Assembly: GCA_947044365.1 (NCBI GenBank)
Contig: OX345636.1
Span: 35,221,212 to 35,285,211 of the forward strand
DNA from: Petrosia ficiformis
Taxonomy: Eukaryota; Porifera; Demospongiae; Haplosclerida; Petrosiidae
Length of the DNA: 64,000 nucleotides
Direction of reading: 5' to 3'
The notes beneath the pieces were generated by a model that saw only the letters and a program-made list of their open reading frames with translations, was not told where the DNA came from and searched no databases. The translations under genes and the position numbers were made by a program. This document shows, in pieces, positions 51,916-63,650 of the stretch. How positions within the stretch are numbered: the stretch's first letter is position 1; each line of letters opens with the position of its first letter.

Positions 51916-53224
51916 TCAAAGTAAAAACAGTAAAATATTACTAAATCAATGATGCACTTGCAGTACAGAACCCTCGCCCCAAGTGTAATTGGGAAACAAA
52001 CAAGAAAGCTCTGGGAGATCTGTGTTGAAGCAGTCGTTCAGTGCTTTCACCAGATATCTGGTGATTTCACTTAGAGTGGGAGAGGTTGACTGCCTGAGCA
52101 CAGACCCTTCTTTCTATGTTACAGTGGGAGGGATTGGCTACACAAGATTATCCAGTTCTACTAAGAGTACCTGGTAGTCTTGCCCCCAGCTGCACCCACT
52201 ACTTGAGAAGCGTCTGGTGAATTTCTAGCAATGTCTTGGTTATGCAACTTAATTTGTCATGTGATTAGTTAGTGCAGAACACATGATCATTTATAATTGT
52301 GTGCTGCTCCCAGTCACCGGGTATCAAACAACAATGATCATCAGCAGCCTGTACCCTCTATCAGAGTACAGAGCTTTGCTTTCAATTTTCGTAATACTAA
52401 GGATAGGCCTATTTTAGGATGGTGCAGGTGGCTAACTGTTGATGCTAAAAAGGATTCATTGACAATTCTCAAGCTTTTGAGTCAGCTGAAATGAAGTAAT
52501 GCAAAAGATTTGCAGCACCAATCACAAACCCTTATCCATGTAGTATGAAGTAACTCTGGGACCACTTCCTTGGGTACAATCAAATACCAATATGAAGGAA
52601 AGTACTAGCATTCACTATATCGATTCAAAAGCACAGTCTGTTCATACTGTAAAAAAAACCAGACACATAATAAAAAAAGTGGCAGACAACACAAACTCCT
52701 CATAGCAAGAGCCATTTGGTGTACCCATGAGACAAACTCACTTACACACTAAAACCCAAAACACTGAATCAGGAAGTTGTGATCTGTTTCACCAATTTCT
52801 GTAACACTGTCCATCAAGTAAAGAGATTGAATTTGACACTGGAGCATCAGCATCATAAGTACCACCATACACTGTGGTCAAGTAGTCAAGCACCTCCATT
52901 ACAACTGTCCACAGCAAATTTGAAAACTTACAGTGGAGAAACTAATGATAAAAAGGGATGATAAAAGTGGAAGTCAAGTACAAAGACCAAGTAACACAGT
53001 TACCATTGATGGTGGTACCATGCAGACTCAAGAACAAGTCTGCTTGGCTGAGACTGGCTCCTCAAGATTAACCTTGATAGGAAAAGTCTCAATTTACATC
53101 ATATTGAGGATGCTAAGATGCCTCCAAAACGTAATAATCTCCTTGGCAAGTATAATTATTATGCAGATATTTTAAAATGAACTTGGATTAATCAAGAGCA
53201 ATAAAGCAAATTTGGACGTCACAT
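51916..53224. other. possible 5' (gag side) part of the retroelement
   Basis: Contains short broken frames in the plus direction but no motif I can defend. A CSYCKK stretch near 52640 may be a decayed zinc knuckle. Confidence 0.25.
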
Positions 53225-55150
53225 GTCAACCTTGTTTCTATACACCAAGAAGTATTCTGTATGCCCTACATAACAACAAAATTCAGTGAAGCAATACAAT
53301 TTTCTGATTGGCCTGCACCTGTTGTCCCAGTAGTAAAGCATGATGAGTCAGTGCGGATCTGTGGGGACTATAAGATAACCACTCATCAAGCTGCCAAACA
53401 GGATCCTTACCCTCTGCTGAAACTAGAAGATTAGTTCACTCAGCTAGCTTGAGTGTAGACATTCACTAAATGAAACATAGCCTTGCATACAAACAAATTG
53501 AGATAGATGAAGATTCCAATGATTGCATAACTATCAACACACACAAGGGTCTTTACATGTACAATAGCCTGCCATTAGGATTACACTCCACCACAGCTCT
53601 TTTCCAAAAGACAATGGAAGGATTGCTGAGAGGTATCCCACAAGTTGCTGTTTATATGTGATGATATTCTTGTTTGTGGTAAAACAGAAGAAGACCATGC
53701 AAAGACTCTGGATCAAAACTGAAGAATGAAGGACTATGATTGAAATGGGAAAAGTGTGTTTTTATGCTTCCTAAGTTCCAGTAGCAGAAAGTCTCCACCC
53801 TGCTGTGAATAAAATCCTAGCCATCACTCGAGCTCCAGCTACGCAACATTTAGCACAATATGCTCATTTCTGGGTATGTTTAACTACTATTGGAATGTTC
53901 TTCACCAACTTTCAAGCCAATTAGCACCACTCTATAGTTTACTGCAAACAGGAACCAAATGACACTGGAGAGTGAGACAAGAGAAACCAGTCTAAAAGGT
54001 AAAGAAGTTTTTGATATCTCCAAAAGGTCTAGCACACTATAGCCCAAATGAAGAGTTACAATTATCCTGTGATGCTTCTCCATATGGAGTAAGGGCAGTG
54101 CTATCAGATTTTTGAAGGATGGATCTGAAAAGCCAATTGCTTTGCTTCACAATCACTGAGCCCAGATAAAAAAAAGGAAGGTTAGCAGTTGTACTTGGTG
54201 TGATGAGTTTCCATCATTCTTTGTTGGACAAACGATTACCATCTTTTGTGATCATAAACCTTTTTAGCACATATTTAGGCTCTTGCCTTATAGGTTCCTA
54301 CAACTACAACATTGCATATAAGCCTGGAGCTGATCATTCGAATACCGACCTTCTGAACAGACTCTCATTATTAGGATCAGTGTCAAATGTTCCCTTACCT
54401 GGAGAGACTGTACTCCCTATGAAAACTCTCCGAGGCTCTTCATGACAGAAGAGCCTTGGAGAGTTTCCGTAAGCAGCATAAAGAAACTCATGGACAAACA
54501 AAGACCCAATTTTTTGAGCAGAGTGAGAAATCTTGTAACGAAAGAATGGCAGGAGGTGAATTAAGATTCTCTTCGTCCCTATATACAAAGAAAACATGAA
54601 CTGAGTACTGAATATGGATGTGCACTTTTAGATTATCGAGTAGTAATACCTCTGGTAAGAAGAAAAAGGTGCTGGAAAAACCTCATGCGGGGATATCAAG
54701 GATGAAAGGCATAGTAAGAGGCCAGGAGTGGAGGAAGATAAATCAAAAACCCTCAGTTACAGCTCCAATACACCCTTGGGAATGGTTAAATCATCCCTAG
54801 TCCCGACTCCACACAGACCATGCAGGAACGTTTGTAGGCATGCCAATTTGGTGGTGCCTGATGCTACTTCAAAGTGGCTAGAAGCAGTATGTGCATGTGG
54901 TCGTTCCATCCACATGCAACAATTAAGCCACCGAGAGGAATGTTTTAAAGTTGCCTAAAATGCTTGTATCAGATAATGGAACTGCATTTCAAAGTGGAGT
55001 AATTTCAAAAATTCATCACATGCAATGGCACACAACATGTCACTACAGCACCTTATCACCATTTACAAATGAGCTGGCTGAGTGTGCTGTGTAGACACTA
55101 AAGGAAGGACTCAAGAAAATTAATGATGATGAAATCAAAACTAGACCAGG
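53225..55150 (+). mobile_element. decayed Ty3/gypsy-like LTR retroelement (RT, RNase H, integrase)
   Basis: In shifting plus-strand frames: reverse transcriptase at about 53290-53690 (VRICGDYK, QDPYPL, ITINTHKGLYMYN, then DDIL after a frame break). RNase H follows at about 54030-54380 (LSCDASPYGV, YNYNIAYKPGADHSN), and integrase at about 54790-55110 (HTDHAGTF, VSDNGTAFQS, AECAV-TLKEGL). Motif order and wording match Ty3/gypsy elements. Many stops and shifts show it is dead. No paired LTRs were found by eye. Confidence 0.75.
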
Positions 55151-56273
55151 ATACCTGCAGAACTTTTGATGGGGTTAAAAGTACGAACATGTTTGGATTT
55201 ATTACAGCCACACATGAGACGAAGAATAGTTCACAAACAAGCAGCTCAGAAAGCTCGACATGACCATGAGACTAAGGAACATCATTTAAAGCACTCAGAA
55301 GAACAACTAGATGATTTCCCTATTGAAGCATCATCCCCTATTAGACATACCTTCAGTTCCAGAGGCATGTTCAGCTCATGCTTGTCACAAACCTGATTGG
55401 TATATCCTTGTTTCCAATTAAGTGTACGTGGAGAAAATGTAATAGTAAGACTGATTCAGAACTTCTTAGTGTTAATTGTGTAAATAGGCTTTTGGTTAAT
55501 TAATTGTTTTGTAGGCCTCTTCTTAATTAAGGTATTCATTGATAGCCCTTTTGGCTGATCTTTTTGTTAGGTTTTGTTTGTATCTTTGTGTTGTTTCTAG
55601 ATATTATTCTTATTAGTTGGAGGCCTGCTCTTTATTTGGATTCTGATATATGTAAGCTTCCTCGTGTGTCATGCAGTCAGTTCAGATCAATAGATATTTC
55701 AGTTAGACCTTCAAAAACACCTCTTAGTTACTACAGGATTGTAGTAGATTAGCAATGAATGGCTTATCTTTATAATCACCAGAACAAAGATACCTTTGAC
55801 ACTACTGTCAAGGCAGAAAGCTTAGAGCCAACTCAAAGTTGTAGCAGCCATTACTTCACCCAGTTCAGTGTTGTACCAGTCACTACTTCAACTGTACTTG
55901 ATTTCAAGTTGTGATTCGACAGTGATAGCCTTCAAACAAGATAAATTGTGCTTTTATGTACTCGTTTGCTACAAGAAGTCTTCTGCATGAAAGTGTGAAA
56001 CGGCAATCGTGATACTATGACTTTATAACCAAAAGGTTTTAGAAAAAGCCTGTCTTTTATTTTGATCCTTGTATAATTTCACGTCTGTTGGTAGCTTGAT
56101 CAAAATGTCAATGGTAACAGACAGAGACTAACAAAGAATTATTGGTTGTCTCAGATGGAGTTCTCTAAGTAATCTTGAATCTTCAATAGTTGTAGGAAGA
56201 AAGCAAAGCCAGCATTCGAAGGTTCGATAGTTAGATTTTACTGTTGTAATTTACATGATATTACTGAGATGAG

Positions 56274-56275
<2 letters not shown>
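55151..56275. other. spacer with dispersed repeat copy
   Basis: About 55990-56110 is a copy (opposite strand) of the repeat at 28.8 and 30.9 kb. No gene is supported. Confidence 0.4.
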
Positions 56276-56304
<29 letters not shown>

Positions 56305-56480
56305 CAGACACCTGAGGCAAATGAAAAATGAAAAAACGAGTTGCCTCAGGTGGGATTCGAACCCACGACACTCTGCACTCCAGACAGATGCTCCATGTAC
56401 ATCACAATGTCCAATAAATTTGATTGGCTGTGCGTTTTTTTGTTGTTTTTTCCTGCTGAGCCAATTATTACATAACATTT
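56276..56480 (-). mobile_element. tRNA-derived SINE with (TTTC)n tail
   Basis: On the minus strand a perfect box B (GGGTTCGAATCCCA) lies at about 56350-56366, with a tRNA-like 5' part to its right. To the left is a hairpin (ACCTGAGGCAA / TTGCCTCAGGT) and then a (TTTC)n tail, seen as GAAA units at 56276-56304. Confidence 0.65.
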
Positions 56481-57990
56481 AACATAACAGTTTCCTAGAC
56501 ATTTCCTTCTCTTGTGTATGCTAACCACACAGACTAACACACAATACAATTACTACATCATTCCTCCTACACTTAGCAGCATGAATAATCATAAACTCAC
56601 TGAATATGAACTCGGGCCCATGAATAAAATTTGCAAAAAACCAAATGAAAATGAAAATCATAAACTCAGCAATTATAACTACATTCACTAGTCATGTCAA
56701 TTACAATTATGATCATGTACATATTACTGTTGCAATTCCGGTACATACATGTACAGCCATGCATGTCAATTGAAAAGAGATTGAACAATTATCTGTTAGA
56801 GATGATTCAGTGCACATACTCATTATAAAATATAAATTTAAAACTATAATTAAGCTCACAAACAAAGTCAACCACTTTGTAAAGCTATCAGAGAGGACAA
56901 TAGTACTCTCGAGCTCTATAATATATAGGGGCGAACTGGAAAACACCAGCCACCCACAAGTTTCAATTTCGATTAATGAGCTGAAATATTTGCTAATATT
57001 ATACAGATATGTTTAAATACACACCATGTTTTTATGACTAAGAGAACGTCGTTGAAGAAAGAGCCAGCAAGTGGCTAAATGTTGATCATATAATTCAGAT
57101 TACTATTCTTTTTTCATAAAAAAAAGATTTATATGTTTCTGGAGCTATCTGCAAAGTAGTTCTAGCTGAAATAGAAGTTAAATTCTGTTCTACCAAAGTA
57201 TTGTAGTATATAGTGTTCTCTTTCATGACCTAAACAATGAATGCTTTCAGCTACTACAGCAACCTGCTTATGATGGGATGCCATTTATAATATACCACAC
57301 TCATTAAAAGATGGATAACAGATGCTGTTCTACGAAACAGATAGCTAGGTTTTACATTGCATTATACACATTTACATAGGTAGAAAATACACTAAGAAGC
57401 ACCACAAAAGATTGTAGCCAGTTATGTATATTTGGCAACAAAGGCAAACTTAAATAAATTAATCACTTATAGTTGACAAAGTATTTGTATGGCAACAGTA
57501 TGCATGTAGCCACAAGCTATAATGTGATATTTACATTAAGACTATTCCTTGCAACAGTAATTACCAATGATTGAGGTTTTTTTAACAAATTTAGTTTTTG
57601 CAGTTTACTGGTTTATGATATTATATCATTAGTATACTAGCTATGATAATTATATATATATATATTATATATAATTATATACATATTATATAATTACTAT
57701 TATGGAATATTATAGTATTATAGTAAACTTTGAGTACAGTCTCCTTCTGGACAAATATTCTTACAGAAATCATTAATGTTGTATGTAGGTCATCACATAT
57801 TTTATACTGAAACACACAGAACACTGTTCCAACTATTGAATCATTGGATAGCATCCAACTATTATTATTATAACAAGTCAGTTAAAATAGAATTGAAAAA
57901 AAATAATAAAAAAACATTTGAAAAAAATATTAATGGAGAGGATGTAGAAATATCAAATTAAAACCAAAAAAGCACAGGAACAAGATTACC
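56481..57990. other. intergenic or intronic, no gene seen
   Basis: AT-rich with short (TA)n tracts at about 57646-57690. If the kinase exons at 58-60 kb and 50-51 kb belong to one gene, this is intron; I found no coiled-coil exon here. Confidence 0.3.
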
Positions 57991-57994
57991 TTAG

Positions 57995-58340
57995 CAACAC
58001 AATTAAACCCACTTCCACATAACAACATATAAGTAAATACATGTATAGCTAAAGTAAAAGCAAATACAAAGAAGCTATACCTATTTAGGGTTGTTATGTG
58101 GAAGTGGTGCTTAATTTTTTCACTAAGGTACCATACCAATCTTGTTCTTGTACTTTTTTCGGTTTTGATATCCATACATGCTCTTCTATTATTCTTGTGC
58201 ACTACGTGCATAAATTGCTATATGTGCTGTATCTACTTATATGAAATTCAGTACAGTCTAATTTTGTTGTTAAGATGCCATTCAAATCTTGTGTACCCAT
58301 TCTGTTTTGATATCCCTGCATGTTCATCTATTAATTTATA
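57995..58340. repeat. TIR element and two dispersed-repeat copies
   Basis: ACCCACTTCCACATAACAAC at about 58006 returns inverted as GTTGTTATGTGGAAGTGG at about 58091. The sequences at about 58110-58190 and 58230-58340 are copies of the repeat also at 3.66 and 51.7 kb. Confidence 0.6.
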
Positions 58341-58514
58341 AAAATTAAGTATTATGGCCCAAATTAACTACAGGCCGTTATAGGCTTCAGACATGTGATT
58401 AAATAATGACATCACAAAACAATCATTTATATGGATACTTGTTTTTCCCCTTTATCTTGTTTTCTATTATACTTAACATCGTTAACCATTAGCAACATCT
58501 TCCCTTTTATATAC

Positions 58515-59821
58515 CTCATTCTCTTTCAACAAATTGATGAGTTTTGGAGGAGGCTTGTTTGAAATCTCACTCATTTCCTTTCTGATTTTGTCCATTTCCC
58601 ATCTGTTTTCCAGTTTATCTCGTAAACACATGGCTATTACTTGGTATAATGGATGATCATAACCTAGTCTATCAAACCATTCTTTTCTTTTAACTATTTG
58701 AACATCATGTGTAATCCCTTTGACTCGATGTCCAACTAGTTTGATTGTTTCCTCAGATAATTCACGAGGGCTTGGATATACCTGGTGTATAGATAACACA
58801 AAATAATAACCAGTGAAAGGCCAGAAATTGAATAACCAATGATCACAATAATAATCATTAGATCCACCACCCACCTCTCACCTCAAGTATATTAAAATAA
58901 AAACTAATAATCAACTTCATTTGGCCTTATCAACAGTAAGTCCATTGTGATGTAAACATTACATGAACATTACATATAAGTGTGCAGCTATTTGAAATAT
59001 ATGTACAACTCGTGAATAGTAGTACACAATGTATCAAGGCAGAGACTAGAAATTATTCAAGTTAGTATAAAAATACCTGATGTGGGTTTACAATTATATT
59101 TGCTGTTATTATTGAAAGTTAAACATAATTATACACTAACCTGTAAACACAGATATAAGGCAAGATGTCCAAATGAAAAACAATCTAACTTATGATTGTA
59201 AACCGGCTGACTTCCAGATGTTTCTGGTGGCATGTAATCTTGAGCTCCTGGGGCATTCGTTAAATGGGTCAGTCGTGTGGTATTAACAACTCGCGACACA
59301 CCAAGATCAGCAACTTTAGCACGTAAGTCAGAAGCTAATAGAACATTTGAAGCATTGAGATCACGATGAATAATTCCATTTGAATGTAAATGACTAACTC
59401 CACAAGCAGTATCTATTAGTATCTTCAATTTAACTTCCATTGGGACTATTTGCTCTGCATTTGCTACAATAAAATGGGCCAGATCAATATCTAACTCTTC
59501 CATCACTAAGCATATATCACATGGATCACCACCCAACTTATAGATGCCTAGAAATTAGACAATGTTTGGGTGCCTCTGTTGACTAAGTAGCTCTATTTCT
59601 TTACGAAACCTTTGAACTAATGCCCTCCATTGATCTTCTGGAACAGGTTGATTTCCTCTAACACCAGTCAGAATATCATGTAACTTCTTTACCACACATG
59701 GAGCACCATTTATTGTTGAACGATATACTACACCATAACATCCAATTCCAGTCTCATATCCACTCACAACAAGGCTATCTAGATGAACAAGAAACTTGTC
59801 GAAGTTGTCTTCCATAGCCAC
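58515..59821 (-). pseudogene. TKL-type kinase, paralogue of the 13-18 kb gene, with premature stop
   Basis: Exon 1 is 59141-59821 and exon 2 is 58515-58781, both phase 0 with GT-AG sites matching the paralogue's first two exons. It has the GIGCYGVV loop, VVKKL lysine, HRDLNASN loop, ADLG and PPE. Codon 89 is TAA (59555-59557) where the paralogue has CAG in PNIVQFLG; the frame stays open on both sides, so a single codon breaks it. Exon 2 ends KLINLLKENE before a GTATAT donor; no further coiled-coil exon was found nearby. It may be a recent pseudogene, a polymorphic null allele or a sequencing error. Confidence 0.75.
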
Positions 59822-60330
59822 TGTTAGTCGGTAATCGGAATTAGTCTAATCTGGCATACCAGCCCCTCCCATTGTAACGAGCGGCTGCCCCCGGAGCTAG
59901 CACCAGATTCTTATGGGAAAAGTCTCTATCATATTTGCTGGTGAATGGTGAAGGAGAATAGCTGCAGTCACCAAATGACGGTCAGAATAACTATAAGTAT
60001 ATATACAACACAATTAAGATGCAGTACTACTCAGAAAACTGGGCACCAGTGTCTGAGTGAGCAATTATTCCATATACATGTTTGATATTCACTAATTTAA
60101 AACCACATTGCTCGGTACTCAAAAGAGCTACACCAATGAAATGGTAAACACAAGTATACTGACAACACAATAATGATACAGTACTACATGGAAAACCAGA
60201 CACAACTGAGCAATTATTGGTAATCACAACAATTCATTACATTGAAAAGTCCTGAATGATTGGGTAGTGTAATATCCATTGTTTTTTGTTTACTTTCAGC
60301 AATCAATAATTGTTTTTATAATAACCAAAC

Positions 60331-60360
60331 GTTTTAGTAGTTATATAACTACCTTCAGCG
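60331..60360 (-). ncRNA. degraded hammerhead ribozyme (left arm)
   Basis: On the minus strand stem II (GGTAGTTATATAACTAC) is perfect, but the flanking core is CGCTGAA and TAAAAC instead of CTGATGA and CGAAAC. Inactive by inspection. Confidence 0.45.
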
Positions 60361-61243
60361 GTACAATAATTATTCTACTATTTATACTACATTAGTCTGT
60401 ACAAGATACTAAGGAGTATGCATGATGTTGTAGAGGTCACATGCACTGGTCTGTGTCACACACATTTGGTTGTGTCAAACGTGTGACTGGATTGCAGTGT
60501 CAGGTACACATCAGGCAGTAGTCCTTTTTCTCTATTCAGAGCATCTTCCTCTTTGTGTATGTGCCAAGACTCCATTGTACATTGAGGATATGTTGATTGA
60601 TTACTGTGGTGTTGACTCAATCAATTCTGTGGTTGGTAGAGATTACATGCTCAGCTAAAGCACTATTGTTTACATCAAATGTGCAGACAGCTCTTTAATG
60701 TTCTTTCACACGATGTGTAAGAGCTCTTCCTGTCTGTCCAATGTATGACTTGGAACAATCAGAACAAGGAATCTTGTAAACAACTCTGCTTGTTGGTGAG
60801 CTGGGACAGGGTCTTTAGGGAGACACAAGATTTGTCTGAGAATCCTGGTCCTGACAATTTCAATGGTCTGGATGTTTAAGGGTTCTAGTACCCTTCAGAT
60901 AGCTTCTGATGGTCCTTTCAGGGTATGGGAGAGTGAGGGTAGTAAGCCCTTTTGTTTCCGATGGTGAAGTGGGACGGGGACTTGGGAAATGACTAGAGTG
61001 AATGAATCTCTTGGGATAACCATTATCCTGAATGCTTTAGATATGTGGAGCTCTTCGATAGATTTAAACGACCAAATGCGTGTGACACAGAACACCTCTA
61101 CAACATATTTATATTTATATATTTATATACTATTTATACTACATTAGATTGTACAAGATATTAAGGAGCATGCCTCTTTAGTATCTTGTACAGTCAAATG
61201 TAGTATAAACAGTAGAATATGTTTTGTAATTATTGTTATACCA

Positions 61244-61274
61244 CTCATGAAGGTAGTAATATAACTAGCGAAAC
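61244..61274 (+). ncRNA. near-intact hammerhead ribozyme core (right arm)
   Basis: CTCATGA (61244-61250), a stem II of GGTAG/CTAGC type, then CGAAAC (61269-61274). The first box differs from CTGATGA by one base, at a position needed for catalysis, so cleavage is doubtful. Confidence 0.5.
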
Positions 61275-61495
61275 GTTAAAAAATGATTATTGATTGGTGA
61301 AAGCAAACATAAAAACCATGGATAATTCATTACATTATAATTATAGTAATTGCTGGGTATATAATGAAGGGAGTTGTAACGAAACCTAGTCAGGATAAGT
61401 ACAGCTACATACACAACACATTGAACATATAGCACCACTTGGAAAACCACACCCCACTGAGCAGTTATTGGTAATCACAACAATTCCTTACATTT

Positions 61496-62623
61496 TTGCT
61501 GAATGTACTTCATATACCACAGAAAAGAATGTTTTCTGGCAAAATACAAATATTGTTCAGGTGAAGTATTATGTGACTACTACATTGCCATTTCACATTT
61601 CATTGATTTCAAGATGAACTGTTGCACAAGCAATGTAATATTGATACTAATGTTGTTGACACATCAAGTTGAATTTCATTCCAACAGTGTGTACTTCATA
61701 AGCAGCAATGACTAAGTCAGCGAGAGGTCAAGGTGTGTAATGCAAGCTATTAATACATAGCAGCTGTAATACTTTATTTTATAGCCATCAATGAAAATAT
61801 ATTTACAACATATGTTAGCAAAAGGTTTGGAATAGAAATGCTTATTGCATTCAAATTTCAAACAAGATGTGGTCTGATGGAGATTTAACAATAATGCCCA
61901 CACTTGTCACAACGTGACATCTAGATCTGCTCCTGTAGCTCCACCCATTATACCTCCTCCTCCACCAACACCAGCTCCACATAGATGAGGCAGAAGAACC
62001 CGGAAAAAAAAGCACCAAGCTCCTGCTACTGCTAAAACATTAACTGTTATTAACTGTTAGTTAAGTAATTTTATATAATATTATTGCTGATCATGTGACC
62101 TGTGGCCAATCAGAGTGCAGATAATGCGTCACATGATTGAACATTAAATCACTTATTTTTGGGTGCAATAAGTTAGTTATTGCACACTTTGCTCACCTCT
62201 ACTAACGAAGCAGCTCCAACAACAGTGGTAGTTTACCAGATCGTCAATAAATCACTTAGAACACACTTGACAGTGCATTGTGTGTTTCAATGCAGCACTT
62301 GGGCAGTCAATAAAGGTCTCGTTTACATAACGCACTCGCCTTCGGCTCGTGCATTATGTAAACTCAACCTTTATTTACCTGCCCTCGTGCTACATTAAAA
62401 CACGTAATCACGGTAAAGTGTGTTCTAACTATTACATAATTATTATATTCTTTGTTTTATTTGCATACACATTCAAGTAAATAAAGATGGAGAAATAGTT
62501 ATTAAAAAAAAAATTACACAAAAAGCATATAAATATACATATATAATTTTATATAGGCAATTTTCGACCAATTAGCAAAAGGTGGCGCTCTAGCTCGGTA
62601 ATGATATTCATGACTTTTTTTAG
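61496..62623. other. intergenic with one palindrome
   Basis: No gene supported. A palindrome lies at about 62290-62400 (AATAAAGGT, GTTTACATAA arms around CACTCGCCTTCGGCTCGTGC). A Pro-rich stretch near 61925-61975 (plus strand) is short and ends in a stop. Confidence 0.4.
62290..62375. repeat. palindrome with CTCG-bracketed apex
   Basis: Arms AATAAAGGT and GTTTACATAA with their complements surround CTCGCCTTCGGCTCG. Confidence 0.8.
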
Positions 62624-62899
62624 TTACAAGAAAGTATTACAGCTACATACAAGTTAACTATTCCTTTAAACAGATCTTGGGAAGAGATTCTTTCAGCTAA
62701 AATTTCGCAGCTATCCAATACTTATAAACCAAATTACAAAGAGCTGGAAATCGAACTTTTAGGTACATTTTTCTCGAGCATGATGGATCATATACATCTG
62801 AAACTAGATATAAATGCTTACCTTGGGTCAACTCGGATATACGGCACCTCATTAAAATTCATAGACACACCCCTCGATCCTAGGGTCTCTTATCGGTAG
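62624..62899 (+). CDS. candidate terminal exon (91 codons), unknown protein
   Basis: After a TTTTTTTAG acceptor at 62615-62623 the frame stays open for 91 codons to TAG at 62897-62899. The predicted segment is mixed alpha-like with SWEEILSAKISQLSN and ELEIELLGTFF. No family is recognised and no upstream exon was found. In AT-rich DNA an open frame this long can arise by chance. Confidence 0.3.
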   Translation, partial: LQESITATYKLTIPLNRSWEEILSAKISQLSNTYKPNYKELEIELLGTFFSSMMDHIHLKLDINAYLGSTRIYGTSLKFIDTPLDPRVSYR

Positions 62900-62972
62900 G
62901 GTTTTAATCTGTGTCAAATTAAACTGTTGCCACGCCTACGTCCGGTTCCGTGTATCCGAGATGATCCCTTAC

Positions 62973-63110
62973 CTTCAATAGGGCTACAAAGTTTTCAGGC
63001 CACTTTTCTATTAAATTTTGTGGATCAATGGTAAAGAACGTAGCAGCACTGCTACAGCTACAAGAAGCCATAGAAACGGAACGGAAGAGCTCGGTGGGAT
63101 CATATGACAT
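62973..63110 (-). CDS. candidate first exon (46 codons), unknown protein
   Basis: ATG at 63110, then MSYDPTELFRSV and a Ser/Cys-rich stretch, ending LIEKWPENFVALLK before a GTAAGG donor at 62972. An internal ATG at 63071 is an alternative start. The flank is GC-richer than the window average, as promoters often are. No downstream exon can be assigned with confidence. Confidence 0.4.
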
Positions 63111-63232
63111 CCTGTGCTTTTTTAATGACCCCACCCACTGAATAAAACATTCGATAAACATGTTCTGATGATAACCTAACAATGATAGGCCTACTGCCTC
63201 GCTGTGCTCGGTAACTAATAGCTTTAGCCACC

Positions 63233-63650
63233 TTTGCGTAAATGCGTAATTGCGTAATTTGCGTAAATGCGTAATTTGCGTAAATTGCGTAAAGGCGTAA
63301 ATGCGTAATTTGCGTAAATGTGTAATTTTCGTAAATGCGTAATTAGCGTAATTGCGTAAATGCGTAATTTGCGTAATTGTGTGAATACGTAATTTGCGTA
63401 AATGCGTAATTGCTTAATTTGCGTAAATGCGTAATTGCGTAAACACGTAATTGCTTAATTTGCGTAATTTGCATAAAAGCGTAAATACGTATTTGCTTAA
63501 TTTGTAATTTGTGTAAATGCGTAATTTGCATAATTGCGTAAATGCGTGAATACGTAATTTGCGTAAATGCGTAATTTGCGTAATTGCGTAAAATGTAATT
63601 GCGTAAATGCGTAATTTGCGTAATTGCGTAAATGTAATTGTAAATGTATG
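63233..63650. repeat. degenerate (GCGTAAATGCGTAATT)n minisatellite
   Basis: GCGTAA units with A, T or TT spacers repeat about 40 times. A minus-strand open frame across it is a consequence of the repeat, not a gene. Confidence 0.9.

Larger units (their letters stand above)
60273..61320 (-). mobile_element. Penelope-like element remnant with inverted arms
   Basis: Arms of about 150 bp (about 60273-60430 and 61170-61320) are inverted copies. Between them the minus strand at about 60600-60790 reads VVYKIPCSDCSKSYIGQTGR, then HRVKEH and ALAEHV. This is the GIY-YIG endonuclease of Penelope-like elements, with at least two stops. The reverse transcriptase part is missing. Penelope elements often end in arms that carry hammerhead ribozymes, and both arms here have such a structure. 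Confidence 0.7.
59990..61495. repeat. three diverged ~75-90-bp direct repeats flanking the Penelope-like element
   Basis: Copies at about 59995-60075, 60150-60245 and 61405-61495. They share ACACAATxA...ACAGTACTACxT, a GGAAAACCA motif and TGAGCAxTTATTGGTAATCA. Confidence 0.6.
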
